A stretch of 56,546 nt of DNA from an uncultured Bacteroidales bacterium (GTDB taxonomy: Bacteria > Bacteroidota > Bacteroidia > Bacteroidales > Muribaculaceae): assembly GCA_902768435.1 (NCBI GenBank), contig CACXLJ010000012.1, positions 1 through 56,546 on the forward strand. Reading direction: 5' to 3'. The notes below the pieces were generated by a model. That model was not told where the DNA came from. It did not search any database and saw nothing but the letters and a program-made list of their open reading frames with translations. The translations under genes and the position numbers were made by a program. Shown here piece after piece: positions 1-8,516 of this stretch. The number at the start of each line of letters is the position of its first letter. The stretch's first letter is position 1.

Positions 1-85
1 CGAGTATCAGCGCAAGCTAATTCCTAAAGAGGTTATGAAAAAATCATTGGAGGAATACTGTGCTTTCTTAAAAGAGAGCAAATAA
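1..85 (+). CDS. C-terminal end of an unidentified protein (5' end outside window)
   Basis: An open frame enters from the left edge (first full codon at position 2) and stops with TAA at 83-85. Only 27 residues are visible. They are lysine- and glutamate-rich and end in the residues CAFLKESK. No domain can be recognised from so short a tail. The following 200 bp are AT-rich and carry small palindromes before a strong terminator, so this could be the last gene of a different transcription unit or of an integrated element. The frame is convincing only because it is uninterrupted and ends just before non-coding-looking DNA. Confidence 0.5.
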   Translation, partial: EYQRKLIPKEVMKKSLEEYCAFLKESK

Positions 86-283
86 TTAAATGTAACTTTT
101 AAAATAAAAATTCAAGGTTTATTAACAGTCTATCAGCGAGTTAAAAGGCCTTCGTACCGGGACGATATAGGGACGGTAATATGTAAAAAATGGCCTAAAT
201 TGGCAAATTCAAAAAATGCAACTCATTGAAAATCAATCGTGCTAATGCCTTGATAATCAGGGCGGTGAATCTCTCCGCAAAAT
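86..283. other. Non-coding spacer with two small palindromes
   Basis: No gene is seen here. Two imperfect or perfect palindromes are visible: ATTGA-AAA-TCAAT at 225-237 and GCCTTGAT-A-ATCAGGGC at 247-263 (one mismatch between arms). Such paired short palindromes are compatible with a recombinase core site or a regulator site, but there is no integrase gene in the window to support this. A tRNA was considered and rejected. Confidence 0.35.
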
Positions 284-320
284 AAAAACTGGCTGAGAAT
301 CAAGTCTCAGCCAGTTTTTT
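284..320. terminator. Strong bidirectional rho-independent terminator
   Basis: A 15-bp perfect stem (AAAAACTGGCTGAGA at 284-298, its complement at 305-319) encloses a 6-nt loop and is flanked by A-run and T-run on the two sides. It can terminate the gene entering from the left and the minus-strand rpe transcript, whose stop is at 369. Confidence 0.9.
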
Positions 321-368
321 ATGTGTATTTGATTATCTGACTATGTAACGCACAAAACTATAAGGCGG

Positions 369-1013
369 TCAAAGGCGGTTTAAAAGTGCGATGGCGTCGG
401 TGGGTTGCGGGGCCTTGAACACATAGTTGCCAGCCACTACAATGTCGGCACCAGCCTCGGCCAACAGTTTGCCTGTCACCTCGTTCACGCCGCCGTCAAT
501 CTCAATCTCGGCTTTTGAACCAGTCTCGGCAATGAGTGCACGCAGTTCCTTCACCTTGCGCAGTGTGCCCTCGATAAACTTTTGCCCGCCAAAGCCTGGA
601 TTCACGCTCATGAGCAACACCAGCTCCACATCGGCCACGATGTCGCGCAACAGGCACACTGGGGTGTGAGGATTGAGCGCCACGCCCGCTTTCATGCCGG
701 CAGCATGAATCTGCTGCACCACGCGATTCAAATGTGTGCAGGCCTCATAGTGCACGGTCATGATCTCGCCACCACAGTCGCGTACCTCGTTCACAAACTT
801 CTGAGGTTCCACAATCATGAGGTGCACATCAAGGGGTTTGGTGCTGTGCTGCTTCACATACTTCATCACAGGGAAACCAAACGAGATGTTGGGCACAAAC
901 ACGCCGTCCATCACATCGATGTGCAGCAATGCAGCCTCGCTATTGTTCACCATTTCTATGTCGCGAGCCATGTGGCCAAAGTCGGCCGACAAGAGAGAAG
1001 GACTTACTTTCAT
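369..1013 (-). CDS. rpe: Ribulose-phosphate 3-epimerase
   Basis: This is a 214-residue TIM-barrel enzyme that interconverts D-ribulose 5-phosphate and D-xylulose 5-phosphate in the pentose phosphate pathway, in the cytoplasm. Family hallmarks are visible: the N-terminal SPSLLSADF segment, the metal-binding HIDVMDG motif, VHLMI, the MSVNPGFGGQKF loop and the terminal EIDGGVN plus VAGNYVF phosphate-binding loops. The length is normal for the family. The start ATG overlaps the stop of the upstream dedA-type gene (ATGA-type overlap at 1010-1013), so the two are translationally coupled, as third and second genes of a minus-strand operon beginning at the glycosylase gene. Confidence 0.97.
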   Translation of the reverse strand: MKVSPSLLSADFGHMARDIEMVNNSEAALLHIDVMDGVFVPNISFGFPVMKYVKQHSTKPLDVHLMIVEPQKFVNEVRDCGGEIMTVHYEACTHLNRVVQQIHAAGMKAGVALNPHTPVCLLRDIVADVELVLLMSVNPGFGGQKFIEGTLRKVKELRALIAETGSKAEIEIDGGVNEVTGKLLAEAGADIVVAGNYVFKAPQPTDAIALLNRL

Positions 1014-1807
1014 TGTTTTTCTGTTTTATTGCTTTCGGTTAATGCTTTCTTTTTTTGCTTGTTCTTATACACCCTATAGCCAATGTAGACCACTGCTGCG
1101 CCAAGCAAGGCAAAACCTGCTATCTTCAAGTAGTGACTATAGTGCTCGAGCTGCGCGAAGAGCTGGCTGTCGTCGGGCACAACCCTGTAGAGCAAATAGC
1201 CCAGACCTGCCAGCACCACATTCCAAATGCCAGCACCCAACGCCGTGAACAGGCTGAAGGTGCCAAAGTTCATCTTCGACAAGCCTGCCGGTATCGATAT
1301 CAGGTGACGCACCGCGGGCAGCAGTCGACCGAAGAAGATGGAAATAGAGCCCTTGCGCTGGAAGTACTGCTCGGCATGCTCTAGTTTCTCGCGGTTGAGC
1401 ATGAACGCATGCCCCACCCGGCTATCGGCAAACTTGTAGAAGATGGGGCGCCCTATGAGCATCGACAGGCCATAGTTGATGGCCGAGCCCAGATAGGCAC
1501 CCACCGTGGCGGTCACAATCACCAGCCAGAAGTCGAGGTTGCTGTTGGCCTGCAGCGAGAAGTAGGCAGCCGGCGGCACCACCACCTCGCTGGGCAGTGG
1601 CACAATCGAGCTCTCGATGGCCATGAGCAGGATAATAGTCCAGTAGTTCATGTGTTCCTTGAACCAGTTATAGAGGTTCTCGGCCCACGAAGGTTCAGCA
1701 ACTGCTGCTGCGGCATCGGCCGACGCACCCTGCGCCATAGCGGTCATGGCCAGGGCCATCATCGTCACCACCAGCATAGCAGTATATAGAGTTTTGTTTC
1801 GATTCAT
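1010..1807 (-). CDS. DedA family membrane protein (SNARE-associated/VTT domain)
   Basis: This 265-residue protein starts at ATG 1807, chosen over a poorly supported upstream extension. The core (about residues 60-220) matches the DedA/VTT family: a MAIESSIVPLPSEVVVPPAAY re-entrant segment, the GAYLGSAINYGLSMLIGRP region, and the FFGRLLPAVRHLISIPAGLSKMN motif containing the conserved acidic/arginine residues of half-transporters. DedA proteins are inner-membrane proteins implicated in undecaprenyl-phosphate or phospholipid recycling and proton-motive-force maintenance. The first ~26 residues look like a signal peptide (hydrophobic stretch ending AMAQ) followed by an alanine-rich linker, an extra feature compared with short DedA proteins. 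Its stop overlaps the rpe start. Confidence 0.9.
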   Translation of the reverse strand: MNRNKTLYTAMLVVTMMALAMTAMAQGASADAAAAVAEPSWAENLYNWFKEHMNYWTIILLMAIESSIVPLPSEVVVPPAAYFSLQANSNLDFWLVIVTATVGAYLGSAINYGLSMLIGRPIFYKFADSRVGHAFMLNREKLEHAEQYFQRKGSISIFFGRLLPAVRHLISIPAGLSKMNFGTFSLFTALGAGIWNVVLAGLGYLLYRVVPDDSQLFAQLEHYSHYLKIAGFALLGAAVVYIGYRVYKNKQKKKALTESNKTEKQ

Positions 1808-1848
1808 CAGTCTTTTGTGTTTTATTCTGCAAAGATAGTATAAAAATG

Positions 1849-2433
1849 TCACACTTCATAACCCAGCGCGCGAAACATCGCTCCATAGGCCTCACCTTTC
1901 TTCTCCAACGCCAGCGGATAGGCCCGCGACGACGACGGCATGCGGTAGAGCGCAAACGGGTGACCATGGTACTCGCAATCTACTCGCTCACCAGTCTTGG
2001 GCACCTCAACCCCAGCCTTCTCGGCAATCACTCCGGTGGCCTTCTCGCCAGCGGTCACAATGGCCTTGATGGTGGGCCGCAGGGCAAAGAAGCGGTCCAA
2101 GTCGATGGTTTCAACTATCTCCAGAAACTTGTCGCTGGCATTATCTTTGAGGCGCCGCACACGCATAGCCGTGTCGTAGAGGGCTATGCGCTGCTGGGTG
2201 AGAAACGACTTGAGCGACGGCAAATCGAAGCGTTTCTCCTGCTCAAGCCAAAAACGGTTTTTGTCGCCATAGAAGATGAGCCCCATGATGCGCCACATGT
2301 CGTTAATTTTGTTTGGGTAATAGAACTCCATGGACCACCGCTCGGGCTTGGGTGGGAATGTGCCCAGCATGAGCACACGGGCACCCTCGGGCAGAAATGG
2401 TTCAAACGGATGGTTCTCTATTTGTGGGTTCAT
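1849..2433 (-). CDS. Uracil-DNA glycosylase superfamily protein
   Basis: This 194-residue protein starts at ATG 2433; the open frame extends further upstream but without a supported start. The N-terminal VLMLGTFPP segment and the C-terminal motif around RMPSSSRAYP fit the alpha/beta fold and active-site loops of the uracil-DNA glycosylase superfamily, in the branch annotated as mismatch-specific or DNA-deoxyinosine glycosylase-like in Bacteroidota. It is expected to remove damaged or mispaired uracil-type bases in base-excision repair. It is the first gene of the operon glycosylase-dedA-rpe, 41 bp upstream of dedA. The subfamily, and therefore substrate, is uncertain. Confidence 0.75.
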   Translation of the reverse strand: MNPQIENHPFEPFLPEGARVLMLGTFPPKPERWSMEFYYPNKINDMWRIMGLIFYGDKNRFWLEQEKRFDLPSLKSFLTQQRIALYDTAMRVRRLKDNASDKFLEIVETIDLDRFFALRPTIKAIVTAGEKATGVIAEKAGVEVPKTGERVDCEYHGHPFALYRMPSSSRAYPLALEKKGEAYGAMFRALGYEV

Positions 2434-2456
2434 TGTGTGTGACCATAAATTCTTTG

Positions 2457-2486
2457 CAAATTTACATTTTTTCTGTGATAATTCAA
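2457..2486 (-). promoter_or_regulatory. Promoter of the glycosylase-dedA-rpe operon
   Basis: On the minus strand a TAAATTTG -7 box (2457-2464) has a TTG -33 element (2484-2486) 19 bp upstream, matching the Bacteroidetes housekeeping promoter. It predicts a short 5' leader of under 25 nt before ATG 2433. It lies back to back with the hydE promoter. Confidence 0.75.
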
Positions 2487-2510
2487 AACTGAAAATGTTG
2501 AGGAAATTTC

Positions 2511-2541
2511 TTGCTACTGTGTGGGTATTTTTGTAATTTTG
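2511..2541 (+). promoter_or_regulatory. Promoter of hydEGF
   Basis: A TTG at 2511-2513 and a TAATTTTG at 2534-2541 are separated by 20 bp, matching the Bacteroidetes primary-sigma consensus. Transcription would begin near 2548. This argues against any hydE start upstream of that point and supports GTG 2578. Confidence 0.75.
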
Positions 2542-2577
2542 CAAGTTAAATGTAATCAGTATAACTGCTTCAGCAAA

Positions 2578-3651
2578 GTGAAACGGCTTGTTGACATATT
2601 GCGTGACACGCACCACCTCGAAGCGCAGGACTATGCTGCACTGCTCAGCGCTCCCAATGGCGATGAGGTGGCCTACCTGCGCCAGCAGGCGCAGCAAGTG
2701 GCTGTCGACAACTTCGGGCACGGCATTTTTGTGCGAGGACTTGTCGAGGTCACCAATGTGTGCCGCAACGACTGCCTCTACTGCGGTATTCGCAAGAGCA
2801 ACCCTCATATTGATCGCTACATGCTCACTCACGACGAGGTGATGCAATGCTGTCAGCAAGGCCACGACATAGGTTTCCATACCTTTGTGCTGCAGGGCGG
2901 CGAACTGCCCCGTGACAAGGCTCAGTGGATCGAGGAACTTGTGACCGACATCAGGGCCTCGTGGCCCGACTGCGCCATCACCCTATCGCTGGGCGAATGG
3001 CCGCGCAAGGTCTATGAGCGCTGGCACCGCGCTGGGGCCGACCGCTACCTGTTGCGCCACGAGACGCACAACCTGGCGCACTACGCCACCCTCCACCCTG
3101 CTTCCATGTCGCTCACCACACGCCTGCAATGCCTCGATGCGCTCAAGCAAGTGGGCTATCAGGTGGGCACTGGCATCATGGTGGGCAGTCCGGGGCAGAC
3201 GCTCGACCATCTGGTCGAAGACATCCAGTACATCGAGCAGTTGAAGCCCCACATGATTGGTCTGGGCCCCTTTGTGCCGCATCACGACACGCCACTCGCC
3301 CACCATCCCACAGGAAGTGCCGACATCACCACCCGGCTCTACGCCATCTTCAGGCTCATGTTTCCCAAGGTGCTCATTCCGTCGACCACCGCACTCAACA
3401 GCATCGACCCGAATGGACGGCTCATGGGCATTGAGGCGGGTGCCAATGTGGTGATGCCCAACCTCTCACCTGCCCTCTTCCGCGACCAGTACAGCCTCTA
3501 CGACGGCAAGGCGGCAACCCATGCCGAGGCGGCCGAGGGCATCAAAATGCTCCAGGGACAGCTTGCCACCATTGGCTACCACATCAACTGGGGACGAGGC
3601 GACTCACCCGTTTTTTGCAATAACAATTCACTCAATACGAACAACCCTTAA
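2578..3651 (+). CDS. hydE: [FeFe]-hydrogenase H-cluster maturase, radical SAM enzyme HydE
   Basis: HydE acts with HydG and HydF to build the diiron subcluster of the [FeFe]-hydrogenase active site and is thought to process the HydG-derived Fe(CO)2(CN)-cysteine synthon. The 357-residue product has the radical-SAM cysteines CX3CX2C at residues 62, 66 and 69 (CRNDCLYC), close to the positions in characterised HydE. LQGGE (SAM-binding GGE) follows, and the TIM barrel continues through GTGIMVGSPGQT and IGLGPFVPHHDTP. The GTG start at 2578 is preferred because the promoter overlaps the longer frame and because it puts the cysteines at family positions. It is first in hydE-hydG-hydF, with 12 bp to hydG. 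Confidence 0.95.
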   Translation: MKRLVDILRDTHHLEAQDYAALLSAPNGDEVAYLRQQAQQVAVDNFGHGIFVRGLVEVTNVCRNDCLYCGIRKSNPHIDRYMLTHDEVMQCCQQGHDIGFHTFVLQGGELPRDKAQWIEELVTDIRASWPDCAITLSLGEWPRKVYERWHRAGADRYLLRHETHNLAHYATLHPASMSLTTRLQCLDALKQVGYQVGTGIMVGSPGQTLDHLVEDIQYIEQLKPHMIGLGPFVPHHDTPLAHHPTGSADITTRLYAIFRLMFPKVLIPSTTALNSIDPNGRLMGIEAGANVVMPNLSPALFRDQYSLYDGKAATHAEAAEGIKMLQGQLATIGYHINWGRGDSPVFCNNNSLNTNNP

Positions 3652-3663
3652 TTCAACCATACT

Positions 3664-5079
3664 ATGTATAATCCTAAATCATCTCATGCCGAAGAGTTTA
3701 TCGACCACGGCGAAATTCTGGAAACCCTGCACTACGCCGAACAGAACCGTAGCAACCGGGCTCTTATCGAAGAAATCATCAACAAGGCTGCCACCTGCAA
3801 AGGCCTCACGCACCGCGAAGCCGCTGTGCTGCTCGAGTGCGACCAGCCCGACCTCGTGAAACGCTACGAAGACCTGGCGCGCGAAGTCAAGAAGAAACTC
3901 TATGGCAACCGCATCGTGCTCTTTGCACCCCTCTATCTCTCGAACTATTGCATCAACGGTTGCGTCTACTGCCCCTATCACGGCAAGAACCACACCATAC
4001 CGCGCAAGAAACTCACGCAAGACGAAATCCGTCAAGAAGTTATCGCGCTCGAGAAGATGGGGCACAAGCGTCTGGCACTCGAAGCCGGCGAGCATCCTGT
4101 GCTCAACCCCATCGAATATATTCTCGACTCGATCAAGACCATCTACGACACCAAGGTGGGCAACGGCGCCATCCGCCGCGTGAATGTCAACATTGCTGCC
4201 ACCACTGTCGAAAACTACGCCAAACTCAAGGCTGCCGGCATTGGCACCTACATCCTGTTCCAGGAAACCTATAACAAGGAGAACTACGAGAAACTGCATC
4301 CCACTGGCCCCAAGAGCAACTACTGCTACCACACCGAAGCCATGGACCGCGCCATGGAAGGCGGCTGCGACGATGTGGGCATCGGCGTGCTCTACGGACT
4401 CACCACCTATCGCTACGACCTCGTGGGTCTGCTCATGCATGCCGAGCACCTCGAAGCTCGCATGGGTGTGGGACCGCACACCATCAGCGTGCCGCGCATC
4501 TGCCCTGCCGACGATATCTCGCTCGACAACTTCCCCGATGTGCTCCCCGACGAAATCTTCTGCCGCATCGTGGCCATCATTCGCCTGGCGGCTCCCTACA
4601 CGGGCATGATTATCTCTACCCGTGAGTCGCAGCGTGTGCGCGAACGCGTGCTCGACCTCGGCATCTCTCAAATAAGCGGCGGTTCACGCACCAGCGTGGG
4701 CGGCTACACCACCCCCGAGCGCCACGACGAGACGGCACAGTTCGATGTGAGCGACCAGCGCACCCTCGACGAGGTCATTGCTTGGCTCCTCGACATCAAC
4801 TACTTGCCCAGTTTCTGCACCGCATGCTATCGCGAGGGCCGCACTGGCGACCGCTTCATGACACTCGTCAAGCAAGGCAAAATCAGCCACTGCTGCACGC
4901 CTAACGCACTCATCACACTCAAGGAGTATCTCGAGGACTACGCTTCACCTGCCACGCGAGCCAAGGGCGAAGAACTCATACGCCGCGAACTGGGGCTGCT
5001 GCCCAACGAACGCATCCGCAACCTGGCTTCACAGCGCATTTGCGACATCGAGCACGGCGAGCGCGACTTCCGATTCTAA
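3664..5079 (+). CDS. hydG: [FeFe]-hydrogenase H-cluster maturase, radical SAM tyrosine lyase HydG
   Basis: HydG cleaves tyrosine to p-cresol and dehydroglycine and turns the latter into the CO and CN ligands of the H-cluster. The 471-residue protein carries the radical-SAM motif CX3CX2C (CINGCVYC, C96/C100/C103), the LEAGE SAM-binding element, and near the C-terminus a CTAC...C arrangement (CX2C then Cys about 21 residues on) that binds the auxiliary [5Fe] cluster carrying the dangler iron. The length is normal. It lies between hydE and hydF, with 12 bp and 31 bp gaps, which indicates one operon. Confidence 0.97.
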   Translation: MYNPKSSHAEEFIDHGEILETLHYAEQNRSNRALIEEIINKAATCKGLTHREAAVLLECDQPDLVKRYEDLAREVKKKLYGNRIVLFAPLYLSNYCINGCVYCPYHGKNHTIPRKKLTQDEIRQEVIALEKMGHKRLALEAGEHPVLNPIEYILDSIKTIYDTKVGNGAIRRVNVNIAATTVENYAKLKAAGIGTYILFQETYNKENYEKLHPTGPKSNYCYHTEAMDRAMEGGCDDVGIGVLYGLTTYRYDLVGLLMHAEHLEARMGVGPHTISVPRICPADDISLDNFPDVLPDEIFCRIVAIIRLAAPYTGMIISTRESQRVRERVLDLGISQISGGSRTSVGGYTTPERHDETAQFDVSDQRTLDEVIAWLLDINYLPSFCTACYREGRTGDRFMTLVKQGKISHCCTPNALITLKEYLEDYASPATRAKGEELIRRELGLLPNERIRNLASQRICDIEHGERDFRF

Positions 5080-5110
5080 TCAATTACAACCACTTAACCG
5101 ACTCATCGTC

Positions 5111-6307
5111 ATGACCAACCTCAATCAAGCACCGCAAGCCGTCAGGCGGCACATAGCCATCTTTGGCAGGCGCAATGTGGGCAAATCATCACTGCTCAAT
5201 GCCATCACAGGTCAGCAGGTGGCCATCGTCTCGCCCGAGGCTGGCACCACCACCGACCCCGTGAACCGCGCCATGGAAATCCACTCGCTGGGACCTTGCC
5301 TGCTTATCGACACGGCTGGTTATGACGATGAGGGCAATGTGGGCGAACTGCGCAACGAGCGCACCCGCAAGGTGCTCGACCAGGCCGACATGGCCCTGCT
5401 GGTCTTTGACCAGACGCACGACCTTGCACTCGAACGCCAATGGCTCGACCGGCTGCAGCAACTCGATGTGCCAGTGGTGCTGGTGCTCAACAAGGTCGAC
5501 CTCATCGGCAATCTGCTCCAGGCCATCGACCAGGTGCGACGCGCACTCGGTTCCACGCCCGTTCCCATCAGCACCACCGACCCGCAGAGCATCGAACGCC
5601 TGCAACAAGCCCTGGTTAAGGCTGGTGGCGGCGATGAGCAACTCAGCCTCACAGGTTCGCTTGCCAAACCAGGCGACACCATTCTGCTTGTCATGCCGCA
5701 AGACCCGCAAGCCCCCAAGGGCCGACTCATATTGCCACAGGTGCAGACTCTGCGCGACCTGCTCGACAAGCAGTGCATAGCCCTGTGCTGCACCCCCGCC
5801 AACATGAAGCAGTGTCTCGACAATCTCAAAGAGCCGCCATCGCTCATCATCACCGACTCGCAGGTGTTCCGTCAGGTCTACGACATGAAACCCGCTCAGA
5901 GCCGACTCACCTCGTTCTCGGTGCTCATGGCGGCCAACAAGGGCGATGTGAAGGTGCTCACACAAGGGGCTCGAGCCATCGACCGCCTCACCCCGCAATC
6001 GCGTGTGCTCATTGCTGAGGCCTGCACCCACGCCCCCATGAGCGAGGACATTGGCCGCGTGAAGATTCCGCGCATCATTCGCCAGCGCGTGGGCGAGTCT
6101 GTGACCTTCGACATCCGTGCTGGCAAAGATTTTCCTGAAAACCTTCGTTCCTACGACCTCATTATTCACTGCGGCGCCTGCATGTTCAACCGTCGCATGA
6201 TGCTCTCGCGCATCGCCAAAGCACGCAAGCAAGGCGTGCCCATCACCAACTACGGCCTTGCCATCGCCCACCTGCAAGGCATCCTCGACAAGGTCACCCT
6301 GCCGTGA
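5111..6307 (+). CDS. hydF: [FeFe]-hydrogenase H-cluster maturation GTPase HydF
   Basis: HydF is the scaffold/carrier GTPase that assembles and delivers the 2Fe subcluster to apo-hydrogenase. The 398-residue protein has G1 (GRRNVGKSS, residues 19-27), G3 (DTAGYDD) and G4 (NKVD) motifs in an N-terminal TrmE/Era-like G domain. It also has a C-terminal cluster domain with the CxH (EACTHAP) and HCGAC ligands typical of HydF. It is the last gene of hydEGF. No hydrogenase structural gene is adjacent; both hydrogenases lie about 9-16 kb downstream on the other strand. Confidence 0.97.
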   Translation: MTNLNQAPQAVRRHIAIFGRRNVGKSSLLNAITGQQVAIVSPEAGTTTDPVNRAMEIHSLGPCLLIDTAGYDDEGNVGELRNERTRKVLDQADMALLVFDQTHDLALERQWLDRLQQLDVPVVLVLNKVDLIGNLLQAIDQVRRALGSTPVPISTTDPQSIERLQQALVKAGGGDEQLSLTGSLAKPGDTILLVMPQDPQAPKGRLILPQVQTLRDLLDKQCIALCCTPANMKQCLDNLKEPPSLIITDSQVFRQVYDMKPAQSRLTSFSVLMAANKGDVKVLTQGARAIDRLTPQSRVLIAEACTHAPMSEDIGRVKIPRIIRQRVGESVTFDIRAGKDFPENLRSYDLIIHCGACMFNRRMMLSRIAKARKQGVPITNYGLAIAHLQGILDKVTLP

Positions 6308-6373
6308 AAGCATCGTCAACAATCCTAGCAATCAACTGCAATTTCCTCTCCCTGATTTTCATTTTTCACATTA

Positions 6374-6423
6374 TTTTTTGAAATAAGTTAAATTAATAAT
6401 TATAATATATTATTTCAAAAAAA
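6374..6423. repeat. 13-bp inverted repeat downstream of hydF
   Basis: TTTTTTGAAATAA (6374-6386) is followed after 23 nt by its exact complement TTATTTCAAAAAA (6410-6422). The stem is AT-only apart from one G/C pair, with a long loop. It may end hydEGF transcription or act as an operator just upstream of the -7 box at 6428; the sequence does not distinguish these. Confidence 0.6.
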
Positions 6424-6427
6424 TTCT

Positions 6428-6435
6428 TATCTTTG
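6428..6435 (+). promoter_or_regulatory. Candidate -7 box for the 6.5-15.7 kb gene run
   Basis: TATCTTTG matches TAnnTTTG, about 100 bp ahead of the lipoprotein start at 6538. No TTG is seen at the expected spacing, so the assignment is tentative. If it is real, it could drive the lipoprotein, phospholipase, DUF4421 and efflux genes, whose gaps contain no other clear promoter. Confidence 0.5.
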
Positions 6436-6537
6436 TAACTTGTTAAAACTTTATTATTTTATAACTAAAAGTCACACAGCCATAAACAATGGTTTATATT
6501 AACCTACAAAATCTTGGCTGTCAATATTTTAACAAGC

Positions 6538-7593
6538 ATGGAAAAGATTTTTAAATCTTGCATTCTTACGGTTGCAGCTCTGCTGCTGCTCTCGGCGTGC
6601 GATAAAGACGAGCCTAACAAGGTCAAGCGTCGTGGCGAGCGTCAAGTCTATGTTCTCACCTACGAAGGTCAAATTTATGACCTGATGGGCGATATGATCA
6701 TGGAGTTGCCCAACTGCGAGTATGCGAGTGAGATCATCAGCGATGGCGATGATTATTTTGTCTCAGGAAAAAACAGCAAGGACAAGATTGGATACTGGAA
6801 AAACGGCAAGTGGAACACGCTGCATCTCGACTTTATCGACAATGTAGCCCACGAGACGCAAGGTATAGGCAAATGGGACTATTACATTTACCTCTTCGAC
6901 TACCCTTATGTGTTGAAAAACAGCGGTATCTTCCCGCTTGATAGCTGTGAGAATTTCAGTCCTTCGAGCCAATGCATTGCCGTGAGCAATGGCAAATGCT
7001 ATCTCGCGGGAGGGGAATGGCATGAGGGTGATGTGCCCAACGATGCGGTGCTTTATTATGAGTACAAGGGCCGCTATGCCAAAGCCGTCCTTCCCAAACC
7101 CAGCGCTGATGTGAGCGGTCATGCAACCACAATCCATGCCTACGACACCGATCACACTATCGTGGGTGGACATGTGGGAAGCGAGCCTTGCATCTGGGTT
7201 GACAAGGTTTTACAAGTGCTCCCGCGCACTTTTGACGCACCTTTCTATGACGCCGATGTACCCGTTGGTCATGTGAGTTCCACCACTTATCTTAATGGCC
7301 ACATCTATGCCTGCGGTTATGAAGAAGATGAAGACAACAATATGCACGCAGTGTTATGGGTCGACGGTGTTCCACAGCACCCGCTGACACCCCGCCAGGA
7401 GAAGATACAGTGGTCATTTGCCGAGGAGTTGATTGCCTATGGCGACGACTTGTATATGCTCACTTTTGAGTGTTACGATAAAAAATTACCAAATGGCGAG
7501 TACGAGACTGAGATTGACATCCTTATTTGGATGAACGACAGGGTAATCGCCAGATACAATGGTATTAATATTGTAAACTTCACGGTTGTATAA
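6538..7593 (+). CDS. Putative lipoprotein of unknown function, beta-propeller-like
   Basis: This 351-residue product starts at ATG 6538, which puts a proper signal peptide at the N-terminus ending in the lipobox LLSAC (Cys at about residue 21). That suggests export and lipidation. The mature part is rich in short beta-strand repeats with recurring Tyr/Trp-Asp-Gly turns (for example WKNGKW, ILIWMNDR, VLWVDGV), which suggests a six- or seven-bladed propeller, but no named family was recognised. It is followed after 31 bp by the phospholipase gene, so the two may be cotranscribed. Function is unknown; a periplasmic or surface binding role is only a guess. Confidence 0.7.
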   Translation: MEKIFKSCILTVAALLLLSACDKDEPNKVKRRGERQVYVLTYEGQIYDLMGDMIMELPNCEYASEIISDGDDYFVSGKNSKDKIGYWKNGKWNTLHLDFIDNVAHETQGIGKWDYYIYLFDYPYVLKNSGIFPLDSCENFSPSSQCIAVSNGKCYLAGGEWHEGDVPNDAVLYYEYKGRYAKAVLPKPSADVSGHATTIHAYDTDHTIVGGHVGSEPCIWVDKVLQVLPRTFDAPFYDADVPVGHVSSTTYLNGHIYACGYEEDEDNNMHAVLWVDGVPQHPLTPRQEKIQWSFAEELIAYGDDLYMLTFECYDKKLPNGEYETEIDILIWMNDRVIARYNGINIVNFTVV

Positions 7594-7624
7594 TTCATTA
7601 GACAATAAATAAACAACAATAGAA

Positions 7625-8473
7625 ATGAAACTTTTTTCTAGAATTCTTTTATTAACAGCGTTTTTCGTGGTTTCTTCCAGCGCCAGTGCGCAAATCACCC
7701 ACATAGGCAAGGACGAGACGAAATTCAATGTCGACAGCATTATGCATGACTTTGACAACCGTCCGTTCTTCGGCATCTACAAAGACAATTATTTTGTGGG
7801 TGGTACAGCCTTGAACCACAAGCCCACCGAGTTCAATAGCGATGTGAAGTTCCAGATTAGTTTCCGTCAGCGATTGACAAAATCGATTCTTCCCTTACAC
7901 AGCCACTTGTTCCTGAGTTACTCACAAAAGGCAATGTGGAATGTCTTTGAGGAGTCGCTGCCCTTCCACGACTTGAACTTCAACCCTGGAATCGGTATTC
8001 AGGCACCTATTTTTGCAAAAGATCGTCTGGTGGGTAGTGCCTTGATTATGGTTGAGCATGAATCCAACGGCCGTGACGGTGAGGCGTCGCGCAGCTGGAA
8101 TAAAATCTCGTTTGCCGGTTCGGCCTTCATCGACCGCCACCTCATGGTGCATGCCAAAGCATGGATTCCCATCATCGACGGACAGCAGAACAAGGATATT
8201 CTCAAATATAGCGGTATTTTCCAGGCTGGTGCCCAGTTTGTTTCGAACAACAAGCGTTGGGTGGCCGATGTCACCTTTGTGAAGCGTCAAGGCTGGAATT
8301 TCAACTTCAACACAATCGTCAATGTGGGTTTCCGCATCCGCGAGAAGGACAACCAGTTCCTCATGCTGCATTTCTACGACGGATATGGCGAGAATATGCT
8401 TGACTATAACAAGTATCACTGCCGTCTGCGTCTGGGACTTCTCATTCGTCCCTCATTCTTCAGCGATTTCTAA
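7625..8473 (+). CDS. pldA: Outer-membrane phospholipase A (OMPLA family)
   Basis: This 282-residue protein has a signal peptide ending SASAQ and a beta-barrel-type sequence ending in an aromatic residue (F). The catalytic signature is explicit: HESNGR (His145, Ser147) followed by SRSWN (Asn159). The 14-residue spacing from His to Asn is as in E. coli OMPLA, whose triad is His-Ser-Asn. The enzyme hydrolyses phospholipids that accumulate in the outer leaflet, so it serves outer-membrane lipid asymmetry or stress. It sits in a run of envelope genes (lipoprotein, DUF4421, RND pump). The identification is strong from the catalytic motif; the N-terminal part is divergent from proteobacterial PldA. 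Confidence 0.88.
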   Translation: MKLFSRILLLTAFFVVSSSASAQITHIGKDETKFNVDSIMHDFDNRPFFGIYKDNYFVGGTALNHKPTEFNSDVKFQISFRQRLTKSILPLHSHLFLSYSQKAMWNVFEESLPFHDLNFNPGIGIQAPIFAKDRLVGSALIMVEHESNGRDGEASRSWNKISFAGSAFIDRHLMVHAKAWIPIIDGQQNKDILKYSGIFQAGAQFVSNNKRWVADVTFVKRQGWNFNFNTIVNVGFRIREKDNQFLMLHFYDGYGENMLDYNKYHCRLRLGLLIRPSFFSDF

Positions 8474-8516
8474 GTCCCCAATCAAGCCTGAACCATCAAT
8501 CTATACTTAATAGATT

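Noticed and set aside
240..283. A tRNA-like stretch near the left edge
   Set aside because: No acceptor stem, anticodon loop or T-arm consensus could be formed.
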